64,000 nt of DNA from Epiperipatus broadwayi (taxonomy: Eukaryota > Onychophora > Udeonychophora > Euonychophora > Peripatidae): the NCBI GenBank assembly GCA_028023455.1, contig JAQFVV010012400.1, forward strand, positions 15,861,490 to 15,925,489, given 5' to 3'. The position numbers were made by a program, and so were the translations under genes. The notes beneath the pieces are model-generated. The model had not been told where the DNA came from. It ran no database searches and saw only the letters and a program-made list of their open reading frames with translations. Position 1 is the stretch's first letter. The number at the start of each line of letters is the position of its first letter. Below, one piece after another: positions 24,781 through 35,690 of the stretch.

Positions 24781-25055
24781 ATGGCGGCAAGTGTTCAAAA
24801 TTGGTTGAAGGGGAGTAAATTGCCGGCTACAGAAGTTTACGCTGTTGTGTTTTTCCAGAAAGAGAACATCTTGCCAGATGCAAAGCTATGCGTTTGTGGG
24901 AGGAGCATGGTTTTAGTCAACTACAGGATCTGGGGAATTCCTTTGCCACTCTTGCAAACATACCTGGGGTCTGCGTGAGGGAAATTGGTTGGACGGGTCC
25001 AAAATTCCGTTACAGCTTTGAGGCTCATCTCCTATTGGAATCAAACAAACCGTAA
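24781..25055 (+). pseudogene. Coding-like unit with one frameshift, about 91 codons
   Basis: ATGGCGGCAAG at 24781 has a good translation-start context (purine at -3, G at +4). The first frame reads MAASVQNWLKGSKLP to about VVFFQK near 24863. After that a different frame becomes the protein-like one: REHLARCKAMRLWEEHG ... PGVCVREIGW ... LLLESNKP, ending TAA 25053-25055. A single-base change at the AAA run in CAGAAAGAG would join the two. There is no intron, and a C-run and A-run follow at about 25064-25080, which would fit a retrocopied mRNA. I do not recognise the family. It could instead be a sequencing indel in a real single-exon gene. Confidence 0.3.
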
Positions 25056-25159
25056 TTCCCCACCCCCCGAAAAAAAAAAGTTTTTTTAAAAATGAAGGTT
25101 TTTTGAAAAAGGCAAAAAATAAAGGAAAAACTTTTTGCTATCAAATAAAGGTTTCGGTA

Positions 25160-25690
25160 GCATAAATATTTAAAAAAAAAACCTCATAATAAGAAAATAA
25201 AAGATGATAATTATAAATCAAACCAACCCACCTCCACCCTCTAAAAACCAACTGTTTGTTTATTAAAAATGAATTGATTAATAAGGCTCCCCCCCCCCAA
25301 AAAAAGCTCAAAATCAATAAAAAGGGATAAGAAAAAAAGGCGATAATTTAAAAGCAAACCAACCCCCCCAATAATTTGTATACTTTGTTAATCTATCTCT
25401 TTATATGTATTCTATATTCAAACACATTTAAAATTAATATGCAAAGTTTCCAGTACATCGGCAAAAGATACTAAAAGACGAGAATTAAAATTCAAACCAA
25501 ACCCCCTCCACCCTCTAAAAACCAACTGTTGGTTTATTAAAACTGAATTGTTTAAAAAACAGGCTTTAATTAAAAAATAAGCTCAAAATCCAAAAAAAGG
25601 CGATAATTTAAAAGCAAACTAACCCCTCTCTACCATCTAAAAACAAAGTGTTTGTTTATTAAAAAGAATAAAAAAAAAAACTACAAATTT
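25160..25690. repeat. Degenerate A/C-rich repeat, 3-4 units
   Basis: CTCCACCCTCTAAAAACCAA followed by CTGTTTGTTTATTAAAAA-type sequence recurs near 25230, 25505 and 25630, with a partial unit near 25350. Spacing is irregular. It is low-complexity repeat, not coding. Confidence 0.6.
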
Positions 25691-25699
25691 TATGTATAG

Positions 25700-27190
25700 A
25701 AAGGAATAAAAAACATTTTTTTACTGTAGTATTATGTAAAGAAACCGATAATTCAAAATCAAAAAAAAAAAACATACAAGTTTCGTAGTATTCTGTAAAG
25801 AAACCGATGGCCCATGAATCGGTATATTAATGTGCATTTAGCGAAAAGCAGTGCCATCAAACGGTGGAGTTCAATATACATACTATTACCAAAATTACTA
25901 TACAAAATTCAAATTATTGCATTGATTTGCATGATTAATACATTTAAATTGTCCTACAATTATACATGATTAAACTTTTTAACTTATATTTTTAATAATA
26001 CAAATACTTTGTGCTAGATTTATTTAAACCGCATATCAGTGAAATACATTAATTTATTTACATAACATATTTTAATTTGTTACAATAATAAAGTTATTAA
26101 AATAAACATATTTCACTATCAAATTCTTTGTAGAAATTATATTATAACATTCACATATTTTTTTATGTTAAGTTTTACTTTACTGGGTATAGTTTACTTT
26201 TTTCTTTAAAATAAGTACTATCAAATTTTTGACAGATGATTGTTGATTGATTTAAAATGACTTTCTTTTTTCTAGTTTAAAAGATTTTTGGAAATCTTTT
26301 TCTTGACTGTTAATTATATAAATTTAAACCTTTTTTTTCTTCTTCTTTAATAAACGTTATATATCTATCAGTTATAAAAATGTCATTTTACTGAGGAAAT
26401 TATTTAAAATTTCATTATCATATATATATGTTTATCCGTTTCTCTGCTTTTAGATATGTCAGCATACATATAATTACTTCTTCAGCAAGCTAAAGTTCCC
26501 TGGGCAAGCTGGAAGATTTTTCTTAATGAGTTTGGTTTTGTGATTATCATCAAGAAAAATATCCATATAAAATATTGGTCTGTAGTTGGTCTCTCTTCTG
26601 TTTAGTATTATTCCAGGCAAGCAGCTGTCCTGTAGAACCCATTTGTAGCTATGAATTTTACCACTGGAAGATGACCCATTTCCCCTAAGTTCCTGTGTAC
26701 ATTCATTATTGCTTTTTAATATATATTAATTACTACTTTAGAATCTTTTTGAAAAGTACTTATTTTTGATGCTTTTCCATAATTTGAAAGCAGAGAAAAA
26801 TTAATTTGATAAATTTTTGGGAGACAATTAGAACCTCTCTGGTGTAATGTTCTTATTGCTTTTTAATATACATAAATCCTTGCATTGAAATATGATGGCA
26901 AAAGGCATATTTGAAAATGTTGAAAGTCTTTTATTTCTTTAATTAAACAGTAATGAAATTTAGTATATTTTTTTAAAACGATGCCATCCACCATTATCAG
27001 TTAATGAGGCTTCATTACTTTTTTAGACATTTATTTTATAGTTTTACTGTTCCAGTTGTAATTCAAATTTCATAACCTTTTCTTGTTTTTTTTTTTTAAT
27101 TTGTAATTTAGAAGGAATTGTGCGATTTACTCATAGTAATTTGTACATTTTAGCTACTTTTGGTTAGAAATTCTTCATTGGGGGGGGGGG
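25700..27190. other. AT-rich intronic DNA, no gene seen
   Basis: Homopolymer-rich sequence with no open exon-like frame and no recognisable element. Confidence 0.55.
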
Positions 27191-27325
27191 TTTCGTTTTT
27201 TGTTCCATCGATGATTTCAGTGTTTTTATTTTTTGTTCCTTCGATGATTTCAGTGTTTTTATTTTTTGTTTCATCGATGATTTCAGTGTTTTTATTTTTT
27301 GTTCCTTCGATGATTTCAGCATTTT
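27191..27325. repeat. 33-bp minisatellite, 4 units
   Basis: TCGATGATTTCAGTGTTTTT recurs with starts at 27208, 27241, 27274 and 27307, an exact 33-bp period. Because 33 is divisible by 3 it leaves an open frame with an 11-residue repeat (VPSMISVFLFF). That explains the apparent ORF at 27160-27429, which I do not treat as a gene. A G10 run precedes it. Confidence 0.9.
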
Positions 27326-28776
27326 TTAAAAAAAATTTTTTATCACTTGCAGGCTTCTTCCGTTTGTTGATGATACTGCAGCATCACCCAGTGGCCACAT
27401 GTGGCATAAGTTACAACTACTATTTCTAAATTTAAGAGAATATGCCTTGGGGAAAATAAAGCCTTCTTATCAGTGCTAATTAAAGGAATTTTCATTAAGT
27501 ATTTTGTTATATAATCAAATGTTTTCAAATGTATTTTATTTATTTTCACGACCATGAATGGTGTAAAAATAGTTTGTATTATATCTGTAATGAATCTCTG
27601 AACGCTCCCCGAAATAATGTTAGTCACCATGTTTCAGAACTGCATATAAAAGCATTAATAGCAATTTTATGTAAATTCTTTCTAATAATCGATTGGCATC
27701 TTATGTTTATTTATATTATTTAGCTAATAAAAGAGCATATGAGAAATAATAGCGTGAATGACATTATGTAACTATATACCGTTTGGTAGACCGCTTGCTC
27801 ATTCACGCACATACTAATATAGGCCGTTAATTTATATACGTAAATTAATAATTTGTCATTATACAAACTATTTTTTGTTGCTTAACTTGTTTCAGTAGTT
27901 TGAATTCCTTTTTCTCCACGTCCCCACATACAGCTATGCATGTATATATTTTAGTTAAGTCATAGTTAATAGATGTCTCATTGTCTTCTCCGCTGTGCTA
28001 GTGGGACGGATTTAAAATAAATTCTCATGTGCCATCATTATGTTATCCATTAGGTGTTTGATCTGGAGCTTATGGAGTGGGTTCGAATTCAGGTTGATCC
28101 CTTATCTAAATCTTGGGCTTAACTGGGTTTGAAGTACATTATGTGAGTTCCAGCTCATGTTGATGGATAAACATGTTTTGACCAGTACATAGGATTTTTT
28201 TCCTGGGCTTGGCGCTAATCGGAAAAAAATCCACTGTACCAAATGTCATGCAGCAGTTATGAGACATGAGACTCAAACTAGGACTGTTGAGGATGAATCT
28301 CCGAATAAGATATATGAATTATAATAATACATAATTATATAAAACCTTTTTGTATTTAAAAACTAACCAAAATAAAGATTCAAACTCTGGATTGGATTTT
28401 TTATGTGTTTTAATATTAAATTAGCACAAACACAATGTGTACTATATATAGCAATTTCACTGTAGATAGGTTTACATTTATTACGTTAACACTGAATAAT
28501 CTTTAATTGTTAACAGGAGTTATACAATATATTGCTTTAGGTCATGTCGCGAATTCACTTTGCCAAAATAAACTCTCTTTACACAAGGAATGAAAAATCG
28601 ATGAATGATTTAAATTAGTATGAGCCATATGGTCAAAGTTATAAACCACATTTGCATATATTTTCTTTTGACTATTATTAGAGAATGAAAAATATACATG
28701 TATACGGTAATGGTTCATTAATTTTAAAACGGTAGGCAACTTTAAACCAAGCGCACTACAGGAATCTATACAATAC
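27326..28776. other. Intronic DNA, no gene seen
   Basis: Mixed-composition sequence. GTGGGTTCGAATTCAGG at about 28077 resembles a tRNA B box and may mark a decayed tRNA-derived SINE, but no A box is clear. The ORFs at 27343-27723 and 28542-28739 show no recognisable domain. Confidence 0.4.
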
Positions 28777-28855
28777 TTCTCTAAACATGATTCACATTTC
28801 TCATACCATTATTTCTTACTGGGATGAAACAAGCAAAACATGGATATTGTAACTA

Positions 28856-29137
28856 CTAACATAAAAAGGTTAAACATATGTGTAGGAAAGCCCCAGCTGG
28901 TCCAAGAATAGTTTTGTCATTGAACATATTTTCATGAAGATTTACGTTCGCATGTATGGCAAAATGGTATGAAGGTTGAGGTAGGTTTGGTGATATGAGA
29001 GCTGGCGTATGATATCTTCCATATAGCATCCAAAACCTTAGCCCCGCATTCCACAAGGAGTATAATCCCTGATTACGAACGATTTCAAAAGAGAGGGAAA
29101 ACTTTGGATTCTCTAAGATTCCCGAATGATCAAGCAT
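28856..29137 (-). CDS. Hypothetical ORF in left foldback arm (93 aa)
   Basis: An ORF of unknown function, paired with 31482-31766 in the other arm. The two proteins align along their whole length, with shared blocks ENPKF, FEIVRNQGLYSLWNA, LRFWMLYGRYH, PALISP and ILGPAGAF, and both end CLTFL plus one residue. The only length change between the genomic copies is a 3-nt, frame-keeping indel after the PSY block. A splice-acceptor-like TTTCTTCAG lies just upstream in both arms, so this may be an exon and not a complete gene. It could also be open by chance, since the arms are still about 88% alike by eye. No family recognised. Confidence 0.25.
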   Translation of the reverse strand: MLDHSGILENPKFSLSFEIVRNQGLYSLWNAGLRFWMLYGRYHTPALISPNLPQPSYHFAIHANVNLHENMFNDKTILGPAGAFLHICLTFLC

Positions 29138-29212
29138 TTAAAATACTGAAGAAATGTTAAACTATGCCAGCAGTACAATATACATATAAGAATAAAAATA
29201 GTTTAATATAAT

Positions 29213-29314
29213 AACTTAAATGGTTTAATCCCCCTGCATAATGGTATGTATAATAGTGAACCATACTTAAATGGTTTAATCCCCCTGCATAATGGTATGT
29301 ATAATAGTGAACCA
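29213..29314. repeat. Tandem duplication, 51-bp period
   Basis: TGGTTTAATCCCCCTGCATA starts at 29221 and 29272. The two units are identical by eye. It lies in the left foldback arm and is absent from the right, so it arose after the inverted duplication. Confidence 0.85.
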
Positions 29315-31481
29315 GGTTATGAATATCAAATGAGACATTTAATTAATTATTTATTTGATTAGTCAATTATACTTTCCCATATAGGCTTCAAACAAAATTA
29401 AAACTTCCAATTGTTTGGCCCATTTGGTAATGACAGTAATTAACACTTCATTCCTTATTGCAATCTTTCATGAACAAAAATAGAAAAAAACAAAATTAAA
29501 CAAGAGAGTTTTAGAACGATCAACCCCACGAGTCTATTTTAACATAATATATATTCAATCTTACAGGGAGCGAATGATAAATAAATCCTTATCATTACAA
29601 TTTACTTTGTTTTTGTTTCTTTCTTTTTTTTAAAAAAAAAAACAATTATATATCAAACTCGTGAGATTGAGCTGAACTGGCATATTACTAAAGAAAACCT
29701 TGAAAAGATATTATTAAACAGAATGCACAGACTTATAAAGCTAGAATAAAATGAAATTGCAGTTAGTATTATAAGAAAATATATTATGTATATAGAGAGG
29801 TCTTACAAGTAAAGATTAAGTATAAATATAAAAAACCAATTAGTATTTAAGGTAAGTACCGACAACTTTACATAGCTATTGGACTGTTACCTAGGCATAC
29901 TTGGGGGAATGGTTAAATGGTTCATTCTCTGAACTTTAGTTGCAGGATCAGCCAGGTGGTCAACAGTCTTGGTCACTATGGCTCTTTCATCGGTGGTAGT
30001 ATTCTTCCATGGCATGTGTTTTGTGGCATCATACTAGAGGCAGCCTTGAGAGGCACAGGAAAAGACTATTCGGGCCCTACTCAACTGTCATTTTAAAACC
30101 AAACACAAAAAGAGCAAAGCAAAAAGTGTAAGACTTAGACTGTTTTTTATCTCCAATCTACTCTATTTATACCACCCAAGATATTACAGGAATGCTTTGG
30201 CTCGTTTGCCCAGAGGCAGATGAGACAATTAATAAATTTCTGAGCATATTACAGTCCATTTTTAATTAAAAGATATAAGATAAGGTTCAAACCAACTTAT
30301 TGTGAAGTTTTTCTTCGCTAATTAAAGTTTAAAAGCTTGATTTTCTTTAATCAAAATATTATCATAGTTTTTACTTTTATAATTTAAAGACGAATTAAAA
30401 GTTTTGCTAATGAAAGTGATTTGAACCTTATCTTCTTATATCTTTTAATTAAAAATGTACTATAATCTGCTCAGAAATTTATTAATTGTCTCATCTGCCT
30501 CTGGGCAAACGAGCCAAAGCATTCCTGTAATATCTTGGGTGGTATAAATAGAGTAGATTGAAGATAAAAAACAGTCTAAGTCTTACACTTTTTGCTTTAA
30601 TCTTTTTGTGTTTGGTTTTAAAATGACAGTTGAGTAGGGCCTGAATCGTCTTTCCCTGTGCCTCTCAAGGCTGCCTCTAGTATGATGCCACAAAACTCCT
30701 GCCATGGAAGAATGCTGCCACCGATGAAAGAGCTGTAGTGACCAAGACTGTTAACCACCAGGCTGATCCTGTAACTGAAGTTCAGAGAATGAACCATTTA
30801 ACTATTCCCCCAAGTATGCCGAGGTAACAGTCCAATAGCTATGAAAAAGTTGTCGGTACTTACCTTTAAATACTAATTGATTTTTTTATATTTAATCTTT
30901 ATTTGTAAGACCTCTCTATATACATAATATATTTTCTTATAATACTAACTCCGATTTTACTTTATTCTAGCTTTATAAGTCTATGCATTCTGTTTAATAA
31001 TATCTTTTCAAAGTTTTCTTTAGTAATATGCCAGTTCAGCTCAACCTTGCGAGTTTGATATATAATTTTTTTTTAAAAAAAAAAAAAGAAACAAAAGCAA
31101 AGTAAATTGTAATGATATGGATTTATTTATCATTCGTTCCCTGTAAAATTGAATATATATTATGTTAAAATAGACCCTCGGGTTGATCGTTCTAAAACTC
31201 TCGTTTAATTTTTTTTTTTTTTTGTTCATGAAAGATCGCAATAAGGAATGAAGTGCTAATTCCTGTCATCACCAAATGGGCCAAACAATTGGAAGTTTTA
31301 AATTTTGTTTGAAGCGTATATGAAAAAGTATAACAGACTAATCAATAAATAATTAATTGCCTCATTTGATATTCATAACCTGATTCACTATTATACATAC
31401 CATTATTATATTAAACACTATTTTTGTTCTCATATGTATATTATACTGCCAGCATAGCTTAACATTTCTTCAGTATTTCAA

Positions 31482-31766
31482 ATGCTTGGTCATTCTGAAA
31501 TCGTCGAGAATCCAAAGTTTTACCTATCTTTTGAAATCGTTCGTAATCAGGGATTATACTCCTTGTGGAATGCAAGGCTAAGATTTTGGATGCTCTATGG
31601 AAGATATCATATGCCAGCTCTCATATCACCAAGCCTACCTCAACCTTCGTACTGTTTCACCATATGTGTGTACATACGTCTTCTTCATGAAAATACGTTC
31701 AATGGCGAAACTATTCTTGGACCAGCTGGGGCTTTCCTATATATATGTCTAACCTTTCTAAATTAG
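31482..31766 (+). CDS. Hypothetical ORF in right foldback arm (94 aa)
   Basis: The counterpart of 28856-29137. It shares the LRFWMLYGRYH and ILGPAGAF blocks and carries one extra residue from a 3-nt insertion (VRLLHEN-type against NLHEN-type). The coding strand faces outward, towards the Penelope pair. Differences from the other copy fall at both silent and replacement sites, so selection is not proven. No signal peptide, membrane segment or known motif is clear. Confidence 0.25.
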   Translation: MLGHSEIVENPKFYLSFEIVRNQGLYSLWNARLRFWMLYGRYHMPALISPSLPQPSYCFTICVYIRLLHENTFNGETILGPAGAFLYICLTFLN

Positions 31767-31981
31767 TAGTTACAATATCCATTCATTAAATTGTTTTGCT
31801 TGTTTCATCCCAGTAAGAAATAATGGTATGAGAAATGTGAATCATGTTTGGAGAATTTTTATATTGGACTATTTCCATCATCTAATATGTGTGTTGAATG
31901 TCTTTAGAAAAGTTTATTTTTAGTTAAATATTCCAAATGCATTCAACTGTTAGTAATATCACAGTAAACAGGTTAGTATAT

Positions 31982-32026
31982 ACACAATGTTTCGAGAGGT
32001 ATTTTTCTCCCCTCTTCTTCAGGTGT
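31982..32026 (-). ncRNA. Hammerhead-ribozyme-like motif, left copy
   Basis: On the minus strand, ACAC (stem I), then CTGAAGA fitting the CUGANGA core, then a 6-bp stem II (GAGGGG with CCTCTC, one G-U) around a 9-nt loop, then GAAAC, ATT, and GTGT closing stem I. Stem III is almost absent, as in the minimal type I hammerheads described from Penelope-like elements. Such minimal forms may work only as dimers. Activity is untested. Confidence 0.6.
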
Positions 32027-32049
32027 TGCTGGCCTGACCAGTGACAGTA

Positions 32050-32137
32050 CTAGCATAAAAAAAATTTGAACCTGGGTCCTTAGATTCATGATTATTGAAA
32101 TTTAAGGTAACGCTCTAACCAATTGAGCCATCCTGCC
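32050..32137 (-). other. tRNA-like sequence with long anticodon loop, left copy
   Basis: On the minus strand it starts GGCAGGATGGCTCAATTGG, with a D arm (GCTC/GAGC), a perfect anticodon stem (CCTTA/TAAGG) closing a 20-nt loop, and a degraded B box (GGTTCAAAT). The loop is 13 nt longer than normal, as if an intron-containing tRNA had been captured. It adjoins the Penelope 3' end and is mirrored at 35434-35519. Confidence 0.6.
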
Positions 32138-32168
32138 AAAGGCAACAGTATGTAGTAATTTCATATAC

Positions 32169-33788
32169 TTATCTATGAGGTCCTTCCTGATTTCTCCACT
32201 TTTTCCTCAGAGAAAAGTTGATTAGTGGTTTCCATACATTATGTATAGTCACACTAGGTTGGCTTATGGGATTTTTTGCCATGGTCATGTGAGCAGCTTC
32301 TTTAAATTTTCTTCTTTGTACCTTTTCTTCTTTATCCAATATTTTTGTATTTTCCCAATCGAACGTATGTTCATTGGTCCATACATGGTCTGCTACCTTA
32401 GACACATCTGTTTTCTCTCTTCTAATCATCAGTTTATGTTCTTGTAAGTGCTTTTGAATGGTACGGCTGATCTCACCAATATATGTTCTTCTGCATTCAC
32501 ATGGTATTTCATAGATGTAGTTTTTTCTTTGCAGCATTTCAAGTTTAGGCTTTGTAGATGTTAGAATTCCTCGTAGTGTGGTATGGCTCTATCAATAATT
32601 GTCTTTTCTCTTGCTGGTTCTTTTTGTTGTCTATTTCTGAACAAACTTCTTTTGCTCTGTTCCACAGTGATAGTATAACTCCATGTTTTGTGTTTCTGGT
32701 GTGATTAGATGTATAGGCTAAGTATTTTCCTGTATGTGTGGGTTTTTGGTAAACTGTAGTTTTGATTTTGCCATGAGGGAGTCTTGTCACCAGAACATCT
32801 AAGAATGCCAATTTTTGTTCTTGTTCTGGTTCTATTGTGAATTTAATTGAAGGGGATATGTTGTTGATGTGTCCAGAAAGTTTGTAACAATTCTTCACCA
32901 TGTGGCCATACAACAAATGTATCATCCACATAGCAAAGCCAAACTTTAGGTGGATAAGGAGTAGTTGTTATGGCTGTGGTTTCAAGTTCTTCCATGTAAA
33001 TATTGCTAATCAGGGGAGACAATGGTGAGCCCATAGCCATTCCTTGATTTTGTTGGAAGAATTCTGTGTTATATTGAAAGTAGGTTGTTTTTATACAGAA
33101 AGTTAATAGTACCATTATGTTATCAATAGGAAGAGCTGTTCTGGTTTGTAAACTATTATCATCATTTAATTTTTCCTTACAATAGACAATGCTTCTTCAC
33201 ATGGTGCATTTGTGAATAAACTTTCCACATCAAACTTACCAGTAAGTCAGTTCTTTCAATTTTCATGTTCTTGATTAATTCTACATAGTGTCTAGAATCC
33301 CTGACAAATGATTGGGTCTTGTATACCAAAGGACTTGGAACTTTGAGGAGAAATCTTGACAAATTCTGGCAAGGTGAATCTCTAGAACTAACATTAGGTC
33401 GTAATGGAACATGATCCTTACAGATTTTAGGTAGACCATAAAGATTAGGAATTTTGCTGAAATATGATGTTATTTTACTCTTTTCTAAATCAGTGAAGTA
33501 CTTGCGATGCTTTCTGAGTAATGCTTGTAACTTTGTTTCTGTACTTGGTATCGGATCTTTTGCCACTTTTCTATATTGGCCTGCTGTGAGGAGTTCTTGT
33601 ATTTTGTTGTCGTAATCAGTTGTATCCATTACAACTGTTGCATTGCCTTTGTCAGCAGGGAGAATAATTATAGATTTATCTGCTTTGAGACATTTAATTG
33701 CTTTCCTCTCCCCATAGGATATGTTTGACTGCAATTTTTGTTGCTTGTCAAGTGTTCTATGTATTCTCCAGCGTAATTCTATACAACT
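32169..33788 (-). pseudogene. Penelope-like RT + GIY-YIG polyprotein, left copy (broken)
   Basis: A reverse transcriptase with C-terminal GIY-YIG endonuclease, typical of Penelope-like retroelements. From 33788 downward it reads: RT finger motifs (LPADKGNATVVMDTTDYDNK), IPNLYGLPKICKDH-PLRP, palm motif GSPLSPLISNIYMEELE, catalytic YVDDTFVVWPHG, and KLAFLDVLVTR. Then comes the endonuclease, YEIPCECRRTYIGEISRT followed by the conserved H-x-H-like and E-A-A-H stretches, ending at 32169. The frame is split into at least four pieces (33177-33788, 32843-33115, 32545-32931, 32169-32537) by frameshifts, so it is dead. The N-terminal residues of the 33177-33884 ORF beyond 33788 are antisense to the right copy. 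Confidence 0.85.
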
Positions 33789-35402
33789 GATTACAACAAC
33801 AAAATACAAGAACTCCTCACAGCAGGCCAATATAGAAAAGTGGCAAAAGATCCGATACAAGTATAGAAACAAAGTTACAAGCATTACTCAGAAAGCATCG
33901 CAAGTACTTCACTGATTCAGAAAAGAGTAAAATAACATCGTATTTCAGCAAAATTCCTAATCTTTATAGTCTACCTAAAATCCATAAGGATCAGTTCCAT
34001 TACGACCTATTGTTAGTTCTAGAGATTCACCTTGCCAGAATTTGTCAAGATTTCTCCTCAAAGTTCTAAGTCTTTTGGCATACAAGACCCAATCATTTGT
34101 CAGGGATTCTAGACACTGAGAATTAATCAAGAACATGAAAATTGAAAGAACTGACTTACTGGTAAGCTTTGATGTGGAAAGTTTATTCACAAATGTACCA
34201 TGTGAAGAAGCATTGTCTATTGTAAAGAAAAATTAAATGATGATAATAGTTTACAAACCAGAACAGCTCTTCCTATTGATAGCATAATGGAACTATTAAC
34301 TTTCTGTATAAAAACAACCTACTTTCAATAGAACACTGAATTCTTCCAATAAAATCAAGGTATGGCTATGGGCTCATCATTGTCTCCCCTGATTAGCAAT
34401 ATTTACATGGAAAAACTTGAAACCACAGCCATAAAAACTACTCCTTATCCACCTAAAGTTTGGCTTCGCTATGTGGATGATACATTTGTTGTATGGCCAC
34501 ATGGTAAAGCATTGTTACGAACTTTCTGGACACACATCAACATATCCCCTTCAATTAAATTCACAATAGAACCAGAACAAGAACAAAAATTGGCATTCTT
34601 AGATGTTCTGGTGACAAGACTCCCTCATGGCAAAATCAAAACTACAGTTTACCGAAAACCCACACACACAGAAAAATACTTAGCCTATACATCTAATCAC
34701 ACCAGAAACACAAAACATGGAGTTATACTATCACTGTGAAACAGAGCAAAAGAAGTTTGTTCAGAAACTGGCAATTTGGAAAAAGAAAAGATCTATATAA
34801 AACAAACTCTTTAAGAAAAATGGTTATCCATCAGCTGTTATTAAGAAAACATTAAATAGACAACAAAAAGAACCATCAAGAGAAAAGACAATTATTGGTA
34901 CTGTAGTGTATCCATACATTCCAAAAATAGCAGACAATTTAAGGAAAATCTGCATTCAGTATATCAGAACAGCTTTCCAGAGCCATACCACCCTATGAGG
35001 AATTCTAACATCTACAAAGCCTAAACTTGAAATGCTGCAAAGAAAAAAACTGCATCTATGAAATACCATGTGAATGTGGAAGAACATATATTGGTGAGAC
35101 CAGCCGTCTCTTTTCAAAAGCGCTTGCAAGAACATAAACTGATGATTAGAAGAGAGAAAACAGATGTGTCTAAGGTAGCAGACCATGTATAGACCAATGA
35201 ACCTACGTTCGATTGGGAAAATACAAAAATATTGGATATAGAAGAAAAGGTACAAAGAAAAACATTTAAAGAAGCTGCTCACATGACCATGGCAAAAAAT
35301 CCCATAAGCCAACCTAGTGTGACTATACATAATGTATGGAAACCACTAATCAACTTTGCTCTGAGGAAAAAGTGGAGAAATCAGGAGGAACCTCATAGAT
35401 AA
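33789..35402 (+). pseudogene. Penelope-like RT + GIY-YIG polyprotein, right copy (broken)
   Basis: The mirror of the left copy, read outward on the plus strand. It begins at DYNNKIQELLTAGQYRKVAK, so it lacks the first finger motif that the left copy keeps. The best-preserved stretch is 34362-34739: SSLSPLISNIYMEKLE, YVDDTFVVWPHG and KLAFLDVLVTRLPHGK. The endonuclease part follows as YEIPCECGRTYIGETSR near 35061-35110 and ends EEPHR at TAA 35400-35402. Here GIY-YIG keeps a glycine (CECGRTYIGE) that the left copy has changed to Arg. Stops and frameshifts interrupt 33860-34330 and 34740-35040. The minus-strand ORF at 34956-35330 is a shadow. Confidence 0.85.
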
Positions 35403-35433
35403 GTATATGAAATTACTACATACTGTTGCCTTT

Positions 35434-35519
35434 GGCAGGATGGCTCAGTTGGTTAGAGCGTTACCTTAAATTTCAATAATCAAGAATCTAAGGACCCAGG
35501 TTCGAATCCCATGCTAGAA
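35434..35519 (+). other. tRNA-like sequence with long anticodon loop, right copy
   Basis: GGCAGGATGGCTCAGTTGG with a perfect D arm (GCTC-AGTTGGTTA-GAGC), an anticodon stem CCTTA/TAAGG around a 20-nt loop, and B box GGTTCGAATCC. The T stem does not pair well and the acceptor stem is poor. It is therefore a tRNA-derived module of the element rather than a functional tRNA gene. Its A and B boxes could act as an internal pol III promoter. Confidence 0.6.
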
Positions 35520-35540
35520 CTGTCACTGGTCAGGCCAGCA

Positions 35541-35585
35541 ACACCTGAAGAAGAGGGGAGAAAAATACTTCTCGAAACATTGTGT
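35541..35585 (+). ncRNA. Hammerhead-ribozyme-like motif, right copy
   Basis: The same 45-nt layout as 31982-32026: ACAC, CTGAAGA, stem II (GAGGGG with CTTCTC, two G-U pairs), GAAAC, ATT, GTGT. Relative to the left copy the one stem II change (C to T) keeps pairing as G-U, so the fold is preserved between copies. It lies 3' of the tRNA-like module in both. Confidence 0.6.
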
Positions 35586-35588
35586 ATG

Positions 35589-35690
35589 TACTAACCTGTT
35601 TGCTGTGATATTACTAACAGTTAGTGCATATACTAACCTGTTTGCTGTGATATTACTAACATTTGTTTGCTGTGCTATTACTAACAGTTG
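35589..35690. repeat. Tandem repeat in Penelope tail, about 45 bp
   Basis: TACTAACCTGTTTGCTGTGA is present near 35588 and 35629, and TTTGCTGTGCTATTACTAAC follows as a third, shortened unit. The left element end has only one such unit, so this is a local expansion. Confidence 0.75.

Larger units (their letters stand above)
28777..31855. mobile_element. Large foldback element, about 1.5-kb arms
   Basis: The left arm (about 28777-30290) is the reverse complement of the right arm (about 30420-31855), around a spacer of about 130 bp. Matching landmarks include TAACAGTCCAATAGCTAT (right) against ATAGCTATTGGACTGTTACC (left), and GAACCTTATCTTCTTATATC against its complement. Arms differ by scattered substitutions and small indels, including a 51-bp duplication at 29213-29314 in the left arm only. 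Each arm carries a related ORF near its outer end (28856-29137 minus, 31482-31766 plus). No transposase is recognised. It may be a foldback DNA transposon or an inverted duplication of a single-copy element. The right end touches the Penelope inverted pair. Confidence 0.8.

Noticed and set aside
32241-32447. Plus-strand ORF 32241-32447 and minus-strand ORF 34956-35330
   Set aside because: Both are antisense shadows of the Penelope endonuclease region.
35434-35519. Functional tRNA gene
   Set aside because: Acceptor and T stems do not pair, and the same degenerate module is mirrored in the other Penelope arm.
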